Part shown: positions 26,601 to 39,147 of the stretch, piece by piece
Numbering within the stretch: position 1 is the first letter of the stretch
Layout: each line of letters begins with the position of its first letter
Origin: Scenedesmus sp. ARA3
Taxonomy: Eukaryota > Chlorophyta > Chlorophyceae > Sphaeropleales > Scenedesmaceae
NCBI GenBank assembly: GCA_004335835.1
Contig: RWJK01001315.1
Location: 6,434 to 70,433 of the forward strand
DNA: 64,000 nucleotides
Direction: 5' to 3'
Program-made: the position numbers and the translations under genes
The notes under the pieces: generated by a model
Told to the model about the DNA's origin: nothing
The model's input: only the letters and a program-made list of their open reading frames with translations
The model's database searches: none

Positions 26601-28077
26601 CCTGCATGGTATGTCAGCAGCGCAAGGGGCTGCATGGTAACAAACTGGTGATGCTGCTGCCTGGCTGCTGGCGACGCTGCTGTGCTGCCACTTTCCGTGG
26701 CATGCAGCGCTTGCTGGGCTACGAAAATGCGGCGCAGGTGATGTACGGCGACATGCAGGAGCGCGAGGACAACTACATCGGCGACGTCTCCGGCTGGGCA
26801 GCGGCAGCAGCAGCCGGCGACGAGGCGCAGCAGCAGCCAGGCAGCAGCGGCGGCGGCGCGGACGGCAGCAGCAGCCCTGCGCGGCGCGCGCTGGCTGCGG
26901 GCATTGCGCGGCTGCTGATGCAGCTGCAGGACAACCTTGAGGCCAAGAGCCGCGCCTACAAGAACGAGGCCATCGCGGCGCTGTTCATGATGAACAACGT
27001 NNNNNNNNNNNNNNNNNNNNNNNNNNNNNNNNNNNNNNNNNNNNNNNNNNNNNNNNNNNNNNNNNNNNNNNNNNNNNNNNNNNNNNNNNNNNNNNNNNNN
27101 NNNNNNNNNNNNNNNNNNNNGCTACCACGAGCTGACCTGGCTGCCGATCATCAACATGCTCAAGGTGCGCGCGGGGCTGGACGCATCTGGTGTTGTAAGA
27201 CAAAGGCTGCAGCCCCGCAATGAACGCTCACGCAGGCGCTGCTAGAAGTACTTGGTGTGGCAGCTCAGGATGGCTAGATGTAAAAACAGGTGTCCACCTG
27301 CAGTTTGGCAGCTGAGTGTGACATCAACCATGTCTGTGTCTGCACTTGCCTTGCAACTGCTGCCGCGCCCAGGCTGAGCCGCCGTCTGATGTGTCGCGGC
27401 TGAAGCTGGTGCTCAAGGAGACCTTTGCCGCCTTCAACGCGGCCATTGAGCGCATCTACACGCACCAGAGCGGCTGGACCATCCCCGACGCCATGCTGCG
27501 CGGCGCGGTGAAGCGCGTGATCAAGGACGACCTGCTGGGCACCTACCAGGCCTTCATGCGGCGGTGAGGAATTGCTGTCCAGGGTCAGGGCTTCTTCAAA
27601 TGTTGATCGGCGCACAGGGCAGGGTTGGCAGGCATACCAGGTGTAGCTGTTGGAGAGGTTGCGCAGTTGGACGAGCGGGTGTACTGCAGCAGAATGAGCT
27701 GCTGGCAGCAGGGACTCAGTGGCGACATTCACACGGTGGCATGGCATGATGTGTGTTACAGTCACTTGCACACACATGTGTGTTGTGCTGGCCTCACAAC
27801 CATCTCAGCAGCAGTGCAGCTCCTGCGCGGCGTCATGCCTGCTGCAAGCTACGGTAGAGCGAGGCCTCACCCGCCACCGCTGCATGACTTGTGCACCTCA
27901 TGCTGTGCTGTGTCATGCAGGTACGCTGACGTGCAGTTCACGGCGTACCCCGCCAAGTACATCAAGTACGCTGCCAGCGACGTGGCCTCCATCATCGACG
28001 ACGACCTCTTTGAGACCAAGGCGGTGTCCATGAGCAAGCTGAGCCTCACCAAGGAGAAGCTGGGCGCAATCGGCTGA
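23609..28077 (+). CDS. EXO70: Exocyst complex subunit EXO70, interrupted by an assembly gap
   Basis: Exons: 23609-23665, 23856-24044, 24368-24423, 24629-24837, 25034-25179, 25417-25544, 25756-25891, 26219-26467, 26708-(gap), to 27164, 27373-27563, 27921-28077. Phases are consistent up to the gap; total about 640 residues, normal for EXO70. Recognisable blocks: the N-terminal coiled segment with AQRNISAANAAVDELLDNLD; the Pfam Exo70 domain with DGTVHPLTAQVLSYLK; NLEAKSRAYKNEAIAALFMM; YHELTWLPIINMLK; and the C-terminal QSGWTIPDAMLRGAVKRVI and PAKYIKYAASDVASIIDDDL. EXO70 docks secretory vesicles at the plasma membrane through PI(4,5)P2. A low-complexity insert (GSSGGGADGSSS) lies before the gap. 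Green algae usually keep one or few copies, unlike land plants. Confidence 0.93.
27001..27120. other. Assembly gap (120 N) inside EXO70
   Basis: Runs of N directly after AACAACGT. The reading frame before the gap and the correct frame after it (YHELTWLPII) do not agree across exactly 120 bases, so the gap length is arbitrary or an intron is hidden. Confidence 1.
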
Positions 28078-29260
28078 GCAGCAAGCGCACTGCACATGCA
28101 TGGCACCAGGCTCGCGGGCTGGGCGCTGCGCTGTAGCACAGAGTGCGGCTGGCAGCCAAGCCAGCAGCCAGGCACCTGCCTTGTCAAGTTGCGTGCTGCA
28201 GCGGCAGGTGTGTGTGGTGTGTTCCTTCTCTGCGTGTATGCTCTGGCTACTGCATGCCATGCACTGCTCGGCTGTGGTGCGCTGGCCCAATCAGCGGTGC
28301 ATGACAGAGGCTGCTGCAATGCAGCGATCTTCTGTGAGACGCTGCATCCGTCTGCAGCCGTCGCTGTGCTGCTGGGCTGGCAACAGCAGCAGTGATGTGT
28401 ACCTTTGTGATTAGTTTTGGCGGCTGATTAGGGCTTTCTACTGCTTTGCTGAGTGAAGTATGTAACATATGGTAAGATTTTGCACGTAAGTTGCTGGGTC
28501 GTATGTGCGGACTGATATTGCCATGTGGCGGCATCGCTGAGGCCGAGCCCGGCAGGCTGGGTAGCAATTTCTTGGACAGCCTGCCAGGCTGCTTTCAAAG
28601 TTCACGGCCTAGCGAGGACTCCAGGGGTCCTGTAACTGAGTTGAATGGCCTGATTTGAACCAGAAACTTTCCAGACAGGCTGCATGGACCAGAGCATATG
28701 CGCAGAGGGTTACCCTGATGACTGCCGAACACAATGCCTCCAGGAGGTCAGAACCTTGAGTTACCCACATAGTGTCTATGCCCATAGATTCGATGCCCTG
28801 CATCAGTGAGAGCGCTCAACGCTTGCACTGCCTGATGCAATTTTGCAGGTGATGCAGATGCTGCCGTTTCCCATGCTGCCTTGGGTGCACACTCGCAGAC
28901 TGCGGCCCTAGACAGCCACACCCATGAACACGTAAGCAGCGGCTGCCAGCCAGTGGCTGCACAGCTCATCCCAAACAGGACACACCTTTGCTGAAGCAGC
29001 ACACCTGCACCCTCTGACACGAGACATCACCACATCATGATTTGGTCACCAATTGGAGCTGCAGCACTCAAACAACTTGTGTGCTGAAAACGGCACCTCG
29101 CACTTGCTCGATCACAAGGGTTTGGGTTGCAACCCGAAGTGCGTGCATCAAGCCCCACGACTGATATCCATCTATAATTGCTGCCTCAACAACCAACTGC
29201 AACCAGCAATGAGCCCAAACGCACTGCTGCATGCCGCTGCTGCTAGCGCGGCTGCTGCTG
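28078..29260. other. Convergent spacer, EXO70 and U1C 3' ends
   Basis: About 1.2 kb without a recognisable gene. The left part is CAG-rich 3' UTR of EXO70; the middle (28440-29050) is more complex. Confidence 0.5.
28461..28465 (+). terminator. TGTAA polyadenylation signal, EXO70
   Basis: TGTAA about 385 bases after the EXO70 stop, in context GAAGTATGTAACATATGG. The distance is long but matches the long 3' UTRs suggested elsewhere here. Confidence 0.45.
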
Positions 29261-31120
29261 TCACTGCCGCGGCGGCGCGCCTGGCTGCTGCATGCCGCCC
29301 TGCATCTGCATCGGCGGCCGCATCCCCATGGGACCACCAGGGCCGCCCGGCCCCCCCTGGAAGCCGCCGCCGCCTGGCGGCATGAAGCCACCCGGCCCAC
29401 CGGGGCCGCCCATGCCTTGTCCGCCCGGCCCACCAGGCCCACCCGGCCCGCCCATGCCAGGCCCGCGTGGGCCCCACATGCCTGGCGGCCCGCCCATGGG
29501 GCCTCCCGGGCCCATGGGGCCTGGCCCGCCCATGCCGCCCTGCATGGGCCCGCCCATGCCTGCAGCGCATGCAAACAAAACGATAGCAGTGAACGCAGGT
29601 GCGTGCCATGTCTGGCATTGCAGTTCACCTCAGCAGGGGTCGACAACTTGCATACAAGCGCAGTGAAGTGTGGTTCACCGGCAGCCAAGCAAAGCTAGCC
29701 CAGCAACAGCACCACCCCAGCATGTAAAACAGGTGCAGGACTGGAGCCTGCTGCCCAGCAGCCAGCCCTGATCGTCCTGCAGCACCCACCTGGCGGTCCG
29801 AATGGTCCCCGTGGCCCACCAGGGCCCATGCCTGGCCCGCCCATTGGCCCACCCATCATGCCTGGTGGGCCTGGCAGCAGCAAGCAGCAGCAAGCAGCAG
29901 CTGGGTAAGCAGACATGGTGCAGGTTTGCCGGCGCCAATCCCTTCAGCGCTCACTCCTCCTGCAGGCGAGCTGCCGGTGCAAGCAAAGCGTCATGGCTGG
30001 TACAATTGGTTGCTGGCCTAGTTGCGATGCACACGGTCATGCGCTACAGGATGCCAACTGCTGCATGATGGGCACGGCTGCACAATGCAAGCTGCAGGTG
30101 GTGTGCTGCTGTCGTTTCCCTGCTGCACTGTTGCTGCCACTGCTGCTGCTGCTGCTGAAGCAGCTGCTGCTGTTTGCTCACCGCGTGGTGGGCCCATGCC
30201 TGGCCCTCCCATGAATGGCGGCCGCATGCCGCCAGGGCCCATACCCATGCCCGGAGGACCCATGCCTATACCCATGCCTGGGGGCCCCATTCCCATGCCC
30301 ATGCGTGGTGGCATGTCGCGCGGGGGCATGTCGTTGCGCATGCGCATCATGTCCGGCTGGTGGGGGTCCATGCCCCTGGGCGGGCCGTCCACATCCGGCC
30401 CCTCAGTGAACTGCATGTAGTAGTTGCGCACATTGGCCTGCAGCACGGGGATGCAGCGCCAGCAGCAGCATCAGCAGCAGCACAGTAGATGCGTGAAGCA
30501 GATGAGATCCAATGCGGCGAGCAGATGTTCTGCTTGGTGCTGCAGAAACTTCAGTTGCTCAACTGCAGCAGCCAATGTCAACATCACCGGCAACACTGCA
30601 TGTGTGCAAGCAAGAATCCGGATGGTCATGTGGTGACTGCCGTGCGAACCTCTTGAAACACACAATCACATGCCCAGTTGCTGGTATGCAAGTGCTTCAT
30701 CGGCTGCTAGCTGCAACACTGGCACGCTCCTATTGCAGCTGCACTCGCATGCCAAACATTTGCCCCTTGCCATACCTTGTGCTTGTAGCCACTGTTGTGT
30801 TGGCTGCGCACAGCAGGCTGCAAAAGCAAGTGTACACAACAGCAGCAGCAGCAAGTAAGCATGCAGTGTCGCACATTCCGCAAGTCACGCTGCAGCAACA
30901 GCTGCTCCTAGTTCCAGAGCAAAATGACAATTTGAAGCAGCTGACAGGCCATGTAATACACTGCTGAGCAAATGACAAAGAGCCTTGTGTGTTCACGATC
31001 AAGCCGGCTGTGGGCTGAGTGTGCTGCAAGGGGCTGCCACTAGCCATTGCCACCAAGTGCTGTGCTTACGCTGTCGTGTGTAAGGTAGGCATCACAGAAG
31101 TCGCAGTAAAACCGCGGCAT
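29261..31120 (-). CDS. SNRPC: U1 small nuclear ribonucleoprotein C
   Basis: Five exons, 31070-31120, 30776-30817, 30182-30437, 29790-29870, 29261-29559, join in phase to 242 residues. It opens MPRFYCDFCDAYLTHDS, then PAVRSQHNSGYKHK, then ANVRNYYMQF: the U1C matrin-type zinc finger with C6, C9, H24 and H30 at their canonical positions. The rest is low complexity, rich in glycine, proline and methionine (GMGPPGMGIGMGPPG; GGPGGPGGPGG), as in plant and animal U1C, but longer than the human tail. U1C stabilises the 5' splice site-U1 snRNA duplex in the nucleus. It is head-to-head with the large Q/A-rich gene. Confidence 0.95.
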
Positions 31121-31640
31121 GGCTGCTCCTTAAGCTACTAGAACATCACCCCTCCTGCTGCTGCTACTTCTGCTGCTGAGAGCAGCTGCTGTGTGCACTT
31201 GCTGTGCGTGCTTTGCCCAGGCAGCAGCAACAGTGGTTGATCGACGAAAGCAATTTTTTTGCAGATCAATCAAAGATTTTAGCTTCAGGACTACTTGCGA
31301 ACGATACTGGGTTGCCGAGTGCTTCAAGTGCGGGTGCAGTCACGTCAGATCACGTTGGATGAGCTTACAAGCTTCTTTAATTGTTATTTGATGTTTTCTG
31401 TGCCAGATTTTGCGCGCTTCGCCTGTGAAGCCAGTTGTTAAAAACGAGTGGGGTTGTTGTTCTCCAAAGAACTGCGTTTGCTGAAGTGCTATCCGATTTC
31501 AACGAACCAGCTCAAAACTGGAATGTTGAAGCAGACTGCGATCTGAGTGGGTATGCTAGCAAATTGCTTTCTGGGTGTGCATGACCCGCTTCTCGACAGC
31601 ACGGACATGAGCTGGCCACTTCCACCTGTTAGGCATCAAT
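31121..31640. promoter_or_regulatory. Divergent promoter region, U1C / Q-A-rich protein
   Basis: 520 bp between opposing starts. It includes a T-rich stretch (31252-31260) and AT-richer sequence around 31380-31440; no defined motif. Confidence 0.55.
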
Positions 31641-32998
31641 ATGAAGCAAGATGAACGACTGGTGGAGCTGGTAAAGGCACTGCGCTGCCCAGGCAACGCA
31701 TCTAGGGTCAAAGGTATGCCCAAGGATGAGCACAGCATGCACAGCAGCGTTGGTGTGGGCAGCATCAACACAGCCATTATGTGTGCAGATGCCCTGGATG
31801 GCCTTGGAAGCAGGGTTTATGAGCTGCCAGTGGACTTGCAGCGGGCTGTGGAGCTGTACACAGTCACAATCTCCCAGCAGGTGAGGGATGTGCTGCTGAG
31901 GCAGCACTGTTGCTGGCTGCACTGAAGCTTGCATGCCATGACCCCTGAGCTATGGCGCTGCCTTCGTGTTGCATCCAAACAACAATATTCCATATGTTCA
32001 GCACACCCCAGGTGTCACAGCACCATTCAGACAATGTTGTGTGCTTGCAGGATGACGGAGCGTGCTGTGGGGTCCACCCTGAGCTGCAGGCAGCAGTAGG
32101 TGAGGACAGGGGCTTGCAGGAAACAGCAGCGGCTGCATGTCAACTGTGTAAAGTTTATCTCCCAACTCATTTGTGCTTGGTAACTGTCTGCTTTGCGTCC
32201 TAAACCTCTGCCAACGGGTGTTGGATGCTCAGCAGCTGAGAATTGAGCCCAGTGCTGGCTGTTCTGTCCCACTGCAGACGCCTACCTGGCCAAGTGTGAG
32301 CAGGCCTTGCAGGGGCTGCAGCAGCTGCAGGAGCAGCAGGAGCATGCTGCAGGGCAGCTGCACAGCAAGCAAGAACAGCGTGAGTCTGCTGATGAGCGGC
32401 AGGCGGGTTCACACAGTGAGGCGGTTGCGCCTCCCTCTCAGGAAGGCCTGCAGCCAGCACGGGGCGTGCCTGAACAAGACCACCACCAGCAGCAGCAGCG
32501 GCTGCAGCACAGCCAGGGGATATCAGCACAGGATGTGGCCGCAGCTCGACCAAGCAACAGCCTTGGGCAGCAGCTGCAGGATGAGCAGGATGCAGTGCGT
32601 GATGGTGCTGAGTCATCTGCAGCTGCAGCTGCCGCTGACAGGGGGGAGCAGCAACCTGAGCAAGGTGTGCTGCTGCTGCTGCATCAGGAGCAGCAAGTTG
32701 AGCAGGTATCAGCTGATGCGCCAGCGGAACAGGCAGCAGCAGCAGGCTGCCAGGTGATCAGTGAAACGCCTGACGGCGAAACATCCCCAGCAGCAGCAGC
32801 AGCAGCCCTTGCTGCAGAGGCAACAGTGCTACCTGGGGAGCTGAAAGCTGCCGCTGGCGAGTCAGCTGCTGCGCTTGCAGGGCAGCCGGGTGGCGAGCCT
32901 GGGCTGGGCAGCTCCGGCGCGTGGCGTGACGTGCTGGTGGTGTCTGCCACACCCTACACAGAGGAGCAGCAGTCGCCAGACCTTCTGCAGGAACTGGC

Positions 32999-33056
<58 letters not shown>

Positions 33057-33268
33057 ACCGTGGCGCAACCAGCCGATGCTAGGGCAAGTCGGCTGCAGGA
33101 GCAGCAGCAGCAGCAGCAAGAAGGACACCAATTTGCTGTGCAGGCTGCAGAAGCCGGGCGTCGCTGCCAGCTTCAACAGGCAGGTGACAGGCAGCATGAA
33201 CCACAGCCTGCAAATCAGGCGGGGCAGGCAGAAGAGCAGCAAGCAGAGCAGCAAGCAGAGCAGCAAGC

Positions 33269-33360
<92 letters not shown>

Positions 33361-35096
33361 CATGGAGCTTGCAGGAACTGCAGCACCCGCACGGAAACCA
33401 GCAGCAGGAACCACCAGTGGGTGAGCAGGCTCCCCAGGATGAGGCAGCCACTGCAGGGCTGGCTGGTCTTGATGGCGGGGAGCCGATGCTGTCCGATGCT
33501 GGGGCTGCTGCGAGGCCTGCTGCTGCTGTCGCTGTTACGAGTGACAATGATGAGGCCGGCAGTGAGTGGTCATGCCTGAAGCCGGTGCGGTTCATGGCGC
33601 TGGCCCGCAGCTGCATGGGCCTGGCACCGGGAGCATCACAGCCAGCTCAGCGCCAGCCACACAGGCCTGCAGGGACAAAGCTTGCCGGCACCCAGCAGCA
33701 CTGGGCAGATGCTGCTGCTGCCGGAGATGGTGCACCGCTGAAGGCAGCAGCTGCTGCAGCGCAGCCAGCAGTTGCAGCAGCAGCATCAGTGGCTGGGGTG
33801 ATCAGCATTGATGATGATGGCGGCAGTGATGAGGATGGCGAGGAGGTGCAGATCATGTGCCCGCCACTGCCACCAGCACCAGCAGCGCCACGCGCAGCAC
33901 CAGCAGCCAGACCTTCACAAATTGAGAACAAGTCAGCCCCAGCACCAGCCCCAGCCCCAGCAGCAGCAGCAGCAGCAGGAGCAGCACATGGCCTGCCGCC
34001 CCTGGGGCTGCCGCCTGGTGTGGCTGCTGCACCGCTGATCAGCCCTGCGCCGCCACACCAGCAGCAGCAGCAGCATGGCGCTGCAGATATGATCCTGCCT
34101 GGCCTGCTGTCCACCTCGTGCAAGGCCACTGCCGCAGCAGGGATGAGGGAAAGCATGCAGAGCATGCTCAGGCAGCCTGGGGCAGGTAGCACGCAACAGC
34201 AAGCTCAAGTAACAGCAGCCACAGCAGTAGGCAGTACAGTGCTTGGCCCGCAGCAGCAAGGCTGGCAAGGCGCTGCAGCAGCAGCAGCAGCAGCAGCTGA
34301 GGTCGTGGCGCAGCCGGGCAGGGCGGTGCCAGGGATGGCTCCTGCAGGCACAGCACAGCTGGCGCCACAAGTGGCAGCGCTGCGCGCGCTGATGGCTGCA
34401 GCAGCTGCAAAGGGACAACAGGCACCAGCTGCAGCGGCCGCAGCAGCACAGCGGCACACGTCTGCTGTTGTGATGTCAATGCCAGGCGGCCAGCAGGTGC
34501 TCGTTATACCCATGGCAGCTGCGGTAGGGCCAGCACAAGGCGGGGCATCCCTGGCAGCACCGCTGCAGGCAGCAGTTGGTGCTGCTGCGGCAAGCAGGGC
34601 AGGTGGAAGGCCGCAAGCACACAGCATACCCCCTTACATCGGGCTGCCTGGTGACCAGTTGCAGCACGGTACAGGGCTAGGTACAGCTGCAGCTGGCTCA
34701 TCTGCAGCAGCAGCGGCAGTAACTGCGGGAGCAGGTCAGGGTACAGGCTCAGCAAGAGCACCACCCAACAACGTGCGCAGTGCAGTGCCTCCAGGAGCCA
34801 CTGCTGCTACTGTGCGCCAGGTGGTGGAGGCAGCGCTATTGGCACGTGGGAAGGCAGCAGCTGCGGGTGGCGCAGTGCAGCAGGCCGTGCCCATCCCCCG
34901 CATCGTGCCTGCTGCCTACCGCAAAGCCAATGAGGCTGCACTGCGGCTGGTGAGAGAGAAGCAGCAGCAGCTGAAAGAGGTGCGTCAAGCACAGCTGGAG
35001 CAGCAGCAGCAGCAGCATGCGTTGCTGCCGCAGGCTGCTGCTCTGGTTGCTGCTGATGCTGGTGGCTGCGCCACAGAAGCGCTGCGCTTGCAACAA

Positions 35097-35127
<31 letters not shown>

Positions 35128-38100
35128 TGGTAAAGAAACGGAAGAGGGAGCATGGGCAGCAGCAGCAGGATGAAGGGCACATCTTCAGTACTCCCCAGCA
35201 TCAGGTGCGCACGGAGCTGGTGTGTGCACTGTTCCATGGAGACCACGTCAGCGCCAGCCCACCAAGCCACCACGCAAGCCCCTCTGGCGCAATAGACATG
35301 CAGCAGCAGCAGCAGCAGGAGCAGGAGCCACAAGTGGAGTCTGCTCAGCAGCACAGCACAGCCCAATCGTTTGAGCAGGCACAAGGTGCCACAGCAGCAG
35401 CAGCAGCAGCAGCAGCAACTGATCCGGGCGCACAAGCAAGGTCAGCTGCTACTCTTCATAGAGGCAGCATGGCAGTGGAAGAAGCAGCAGCAGTGCAGGC
35501 AGGTGCAGCAGCTGATGCTGCTGTTGCTGAGCTGACAGTTGTGGCTCAGGCCGCCCTGCCTGAATGCAACCAGGTGCCAGCGGTGCTTGATGAGCATCGC
35601 CAGCCGCTGCCAGGCAGCGGTGAGCAGCAGCACGTGGCTGCAGTGGAAGCAGCCGGCGGAGGCCTGCTGCCAGCCAGCCAAGCAGCGGCAGGTGGCTCTG
35701 GTGGTGACGCTGCGGGCAGCGGTGGCGGGCTGCTGCAGCTGATTGGCAGCAGTCAGCTGCAGCTGCCCTTCACGCAGCCTATGGAGGGCCTGGAGCAGGA
35801 CCTGGCTGCAGCGCTGGCAGCAGCAACAAGTGATGGAGACATGTTTGACCTGGCAGGGCTTGATGAGCTGCTGGGCCTGCAGCCTGGGGCGCTAGCGTCA
35901 CAGCTGCACAGCAGCCAGCAGCAGCCAAGGCAGCAGCAGCACCAGCTTGAGGCAGGCACAGCAGCAGCGCCAGCAGCAGCGGCTGCAGCCGGTGTTGGTG
36001 ATGATGCTGGCGACAACGCAGCAGCAGCAGCGGAGCCAGGCACTTCTCAGGCAGTTGGAGCACCTGACACAGCTGCTGGCACAGCTGAACCCGGGGGGGT
36101 TGCGGCAGCTGCGCCAGCTGTTGCAGGCGCTGCTGTGCCTCCATCACGTGCGCCAGCGCATGTCGATGACAGCAGCAGCATGCATGCCACTGACCCCATG
36201 GCTGCCCTGGGTGTGGTGCTGCAAGCTGCTGTTGACGCTGACCCCCAGGGCGTGGCCAGCCTAGCTGATCAGGTGGTGCTGCAGCTTAGCCAGGCTGCTG
36301 CTGCAGCAGCGGCGGCTGCAGTGGTGGGCGGTGAGGCCTCACCCAGCCTAGCTGAACTGACAGCAGCAGCGGCAGCAGCTGACCAGCTGGCTGGGGAGCT
36401 GGAAGTGACTGATGGCGATGATGGGCAGCCGGCTGGTGAGCTGCAGCTGCTGCTGTCCAGTGAGGCAGACATCGCGCCCGGCAGCAAGCTGTGGGGTGTG
36501 CTGCAGCAGCAGGAGCAGCAGCAGCAGTTTGACTGGCTGGCAGCGTCGCCAGAGCAGGCGGCCAGGGACCAGCAGCGCCTGGCGCAGCACCAGCAGCAGC
36601 AGGCGCATACACCCCGGCCGCGCCAGGCAACCGATGCAGCCATCGCTGCCTTGGCTGCTGCAGCTACTGGGCGTACCGGTGGTGCTGTTGAGGATGATGG
36701 TGCTGGTGCTGGTGGCGTCGCTGGCGCAGTTGCTGCCAGCAGTGATGGCGAAGGGGCTGCAGCAGATGACAGTGATGAGGAGGCTGGCGTGCCGCTGCCT
36801 GTCAAGCGTGCGCATTTCGCCGCGGAGGCACTGCTGGCTGAGGCGCAGCAGCTGCTGGGGCAAGGCGCAGCTGCCAGCGGCCAGCAGCAGCCACTTGCAG
36901 ACCAGCAGCAGCAAGCACACACGCCCCGCCAGGCAAGAGATGCAGCCTTCGCTGCGGTGGCTGGTTCAGCTGCTCGGCGTGCAAAAGCTGTTGTGGCCCA
37001 GCGTGAGAAGCATACGCTCTTGGCCGTAGATGATTTGCTGGCTGGTATGCGGCAGCGGAAGGAGCAGCGCGCAGCTGCCAGCCAGCAGCCCAGCTGCCAG
37101 CAGCAGCCACCTGCAGACCAGCAGCAGCAGGCTGGCAGCAGGCCAGCAGTGCAGCAGGCTGAGGCAGGGCCGCCTGCAGCAGCTGCCAACTTCACACGCA
37201 TCGCCCATGCCAGTGGCGGTGGTGGTGATGCCTGTGCAGCTTCTGGCGGTGGCAGTGCGGCTTCTTTTGGCGCCTGGGCGCAGCGCCCTCGCGCAGCAGC
37301 AGGGCCACGTGCGGCAGGCAGGCTCGCTGGCACAGCAGCTAGCGCGCGTGCAGCTCGTGGTGTGGCTGCGAAGAGCGCACATGCTGACACTCACAGGCAG
37401 GCTGCAGGCAGCGCTGCAGTTGCTGGCAACTCTACAGCAGCTGGAGCAGCAGCAGCAGTGCCGGGTGATGTGCTGCAGGCCGTTGCTGGCACCGCAAGTG
37501 GCATGGACCCGTCAGGCAAGCTGCAGCTGCTGCAGGCCATGGCTGCAAGCATGGGGCTCAACCTGCCTGGCGAGCTGCTGGGGCAGCTGCAGCAGCAGCA
37601 GCAGCCAGGGCAGCAGCAGCAGCAGCAGAAAGGGCAGCAGCAGCAACCACAGCAACAGGGGAAGTGCACAGCAATGCCTGCCAGCACCAAGCAGCAGGAG
37701 CCAGCCTTGCAAGCCAGGCGCAGCCCAGCAGCGTCAGCAGCACAACACCAGCAGCGCGACCAGCAGCAGCATCGGCACAAGCCACCAGCAGCTGGTGGAC
37801 CTGCCGACGCTGCTGCTGCAGCAGCAGCAGCAACAGCTGTGCTTTCTCCCGCGGCTGCAGTGCCAGGCGATGGCCAGCCAGCTGTGCAGCAGCAGGAGCA
37901 GCTTAAGCGCCGCAAGCGCTCCCCCGAGCAGGTGCGTGCCATCGAGGCAGCCATGTCAGACATCATGTCCGTGCTCATGGGATCAGACGACAGCAGTGGC
38001 AGCGGCAGCGGCGGCAGCATGCTGGGGCTGCAGGGGCCTGCCCAGGCGGAGCCGGGTGAGGAGGTGGCTGGTGGTGCAGGGCCTGCTGCTGCTGCCGAAG

Positions 38101-39116
38101 GGGCGGCAGCAGCGGGCGATGTCGCCAAGCGTGTGCGGCGCACCTCAGCAGGCAGCAGCGCGGCATCTGCCAATCCATGGTCAAGCATCAGCGCTCAGCA
38201 GCAGCAGCACCGTGGCGTGTTGCATGCAGCAGCTGCTGCGCCAGCCGCTGTGCCGCCGCCTGGCAGCCGGCTGCTGCCTATCAGTGAGGGCGGGGAAACG
38301 GCTGGCAGCGGCAGCATGAGCTTCGCCTTTGACAGGCACGCACCAGCAGCAGTGCAGGTGGTGCAGGGGCCCCTGGCCAGCCCATCAGTCGGCTCAGGAC
38401 CAGCAGCAGCAGTGGCCAGGCCTGGCGCTGAGCAACAGGCGGGCAGGGAAGCCAGGCAGCACACACCTGGGTTACAACAGCAGCGGCAGCAGCAGCAGCG
38501 GCAGCAGCAGCAGCACAGGCAACCAAATAGTAGCCAGGCAACGGCAGCCGGTTTGGGTGGCAGCAGGCAGCAGGGTCAGCAAGTATCGGCAGCAGGGACC
38601 ACAGCCAGGTCTCGCCCCCCAGCAGCTGCTGCTGACCGCAGAGCAGCGCCTGCCGCAGCTTCTGCCATCAGGTCCAATGCAGCAGCTGTGGGTGGCGGCA
38701 ACACCACAGCTCGGCACAGGCAGGCAGGCCCTGCTGGCGGTGCAGCTGGCGTTGTTGCTGCTACTGGTGCTGCTGCCGGGGCAGCTATTGGCGCGGCTGT
38801 AGGCGCAGCTGCGCTGGGCAGCAAGCACGTGCGTGGTCACGCTGCAGCTGCTGCTGCTGCTGGTGCTGCTGTGGCCGCTGGAGCCACTGCAGCCGCTGCT
38901 GCTGGCCACATGCCGGGCGTGGCGTTCAAGACCCTGGCCAGGAGCAGGCCGACAGCTCCTGCAGCACCTGCGGCTGCAGCAGGCGGCACTGCCAGCCATG
39001 CAGGTGGCAGGCCGACAGCTCCTGCTGCTGCTGGCAGGCCGGGGCGCACTGCTGGCGCTGGTGGCAGCCAACCAGCACAGCAGCATATGCCAAGGAGCTC
39101 CCAGCAGCTGCGGTCT

Positions 39117-39147
<31 letters not shown>

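Noticed and set aside
28640..28720. Possible tRNA on the minus strand (GGTTCAAATC resembles a T-loop)
   Set aside because: The T-stem does not pair properly and no matching acceptor, D or anticodon arm could be drawn.
29231..29698. Plus-strand proline-rich frame (collagen-like GPPGPP)
   Set aside because: It is the reverse complement of the Gly/Pro-rich U1C tail; the minus strand has the start, zinc finger and consistent splicing.
32862..33414. Long leucine-, alanine- or serine-repeat frames on both strands around the CAG tracts
   Set aside because: These are the other frames of the (CAG)n polyglutamine tract of the Q/A-rich protein; same for 5121-5520 over the intronic CTG tract.
36269..37390. 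373-codon minus-strand frame rich in A, S and C
   Set aside because: Antisense shadow of the Q/A-rich exon; composition is explained by GCA/GCT codons read backwards.
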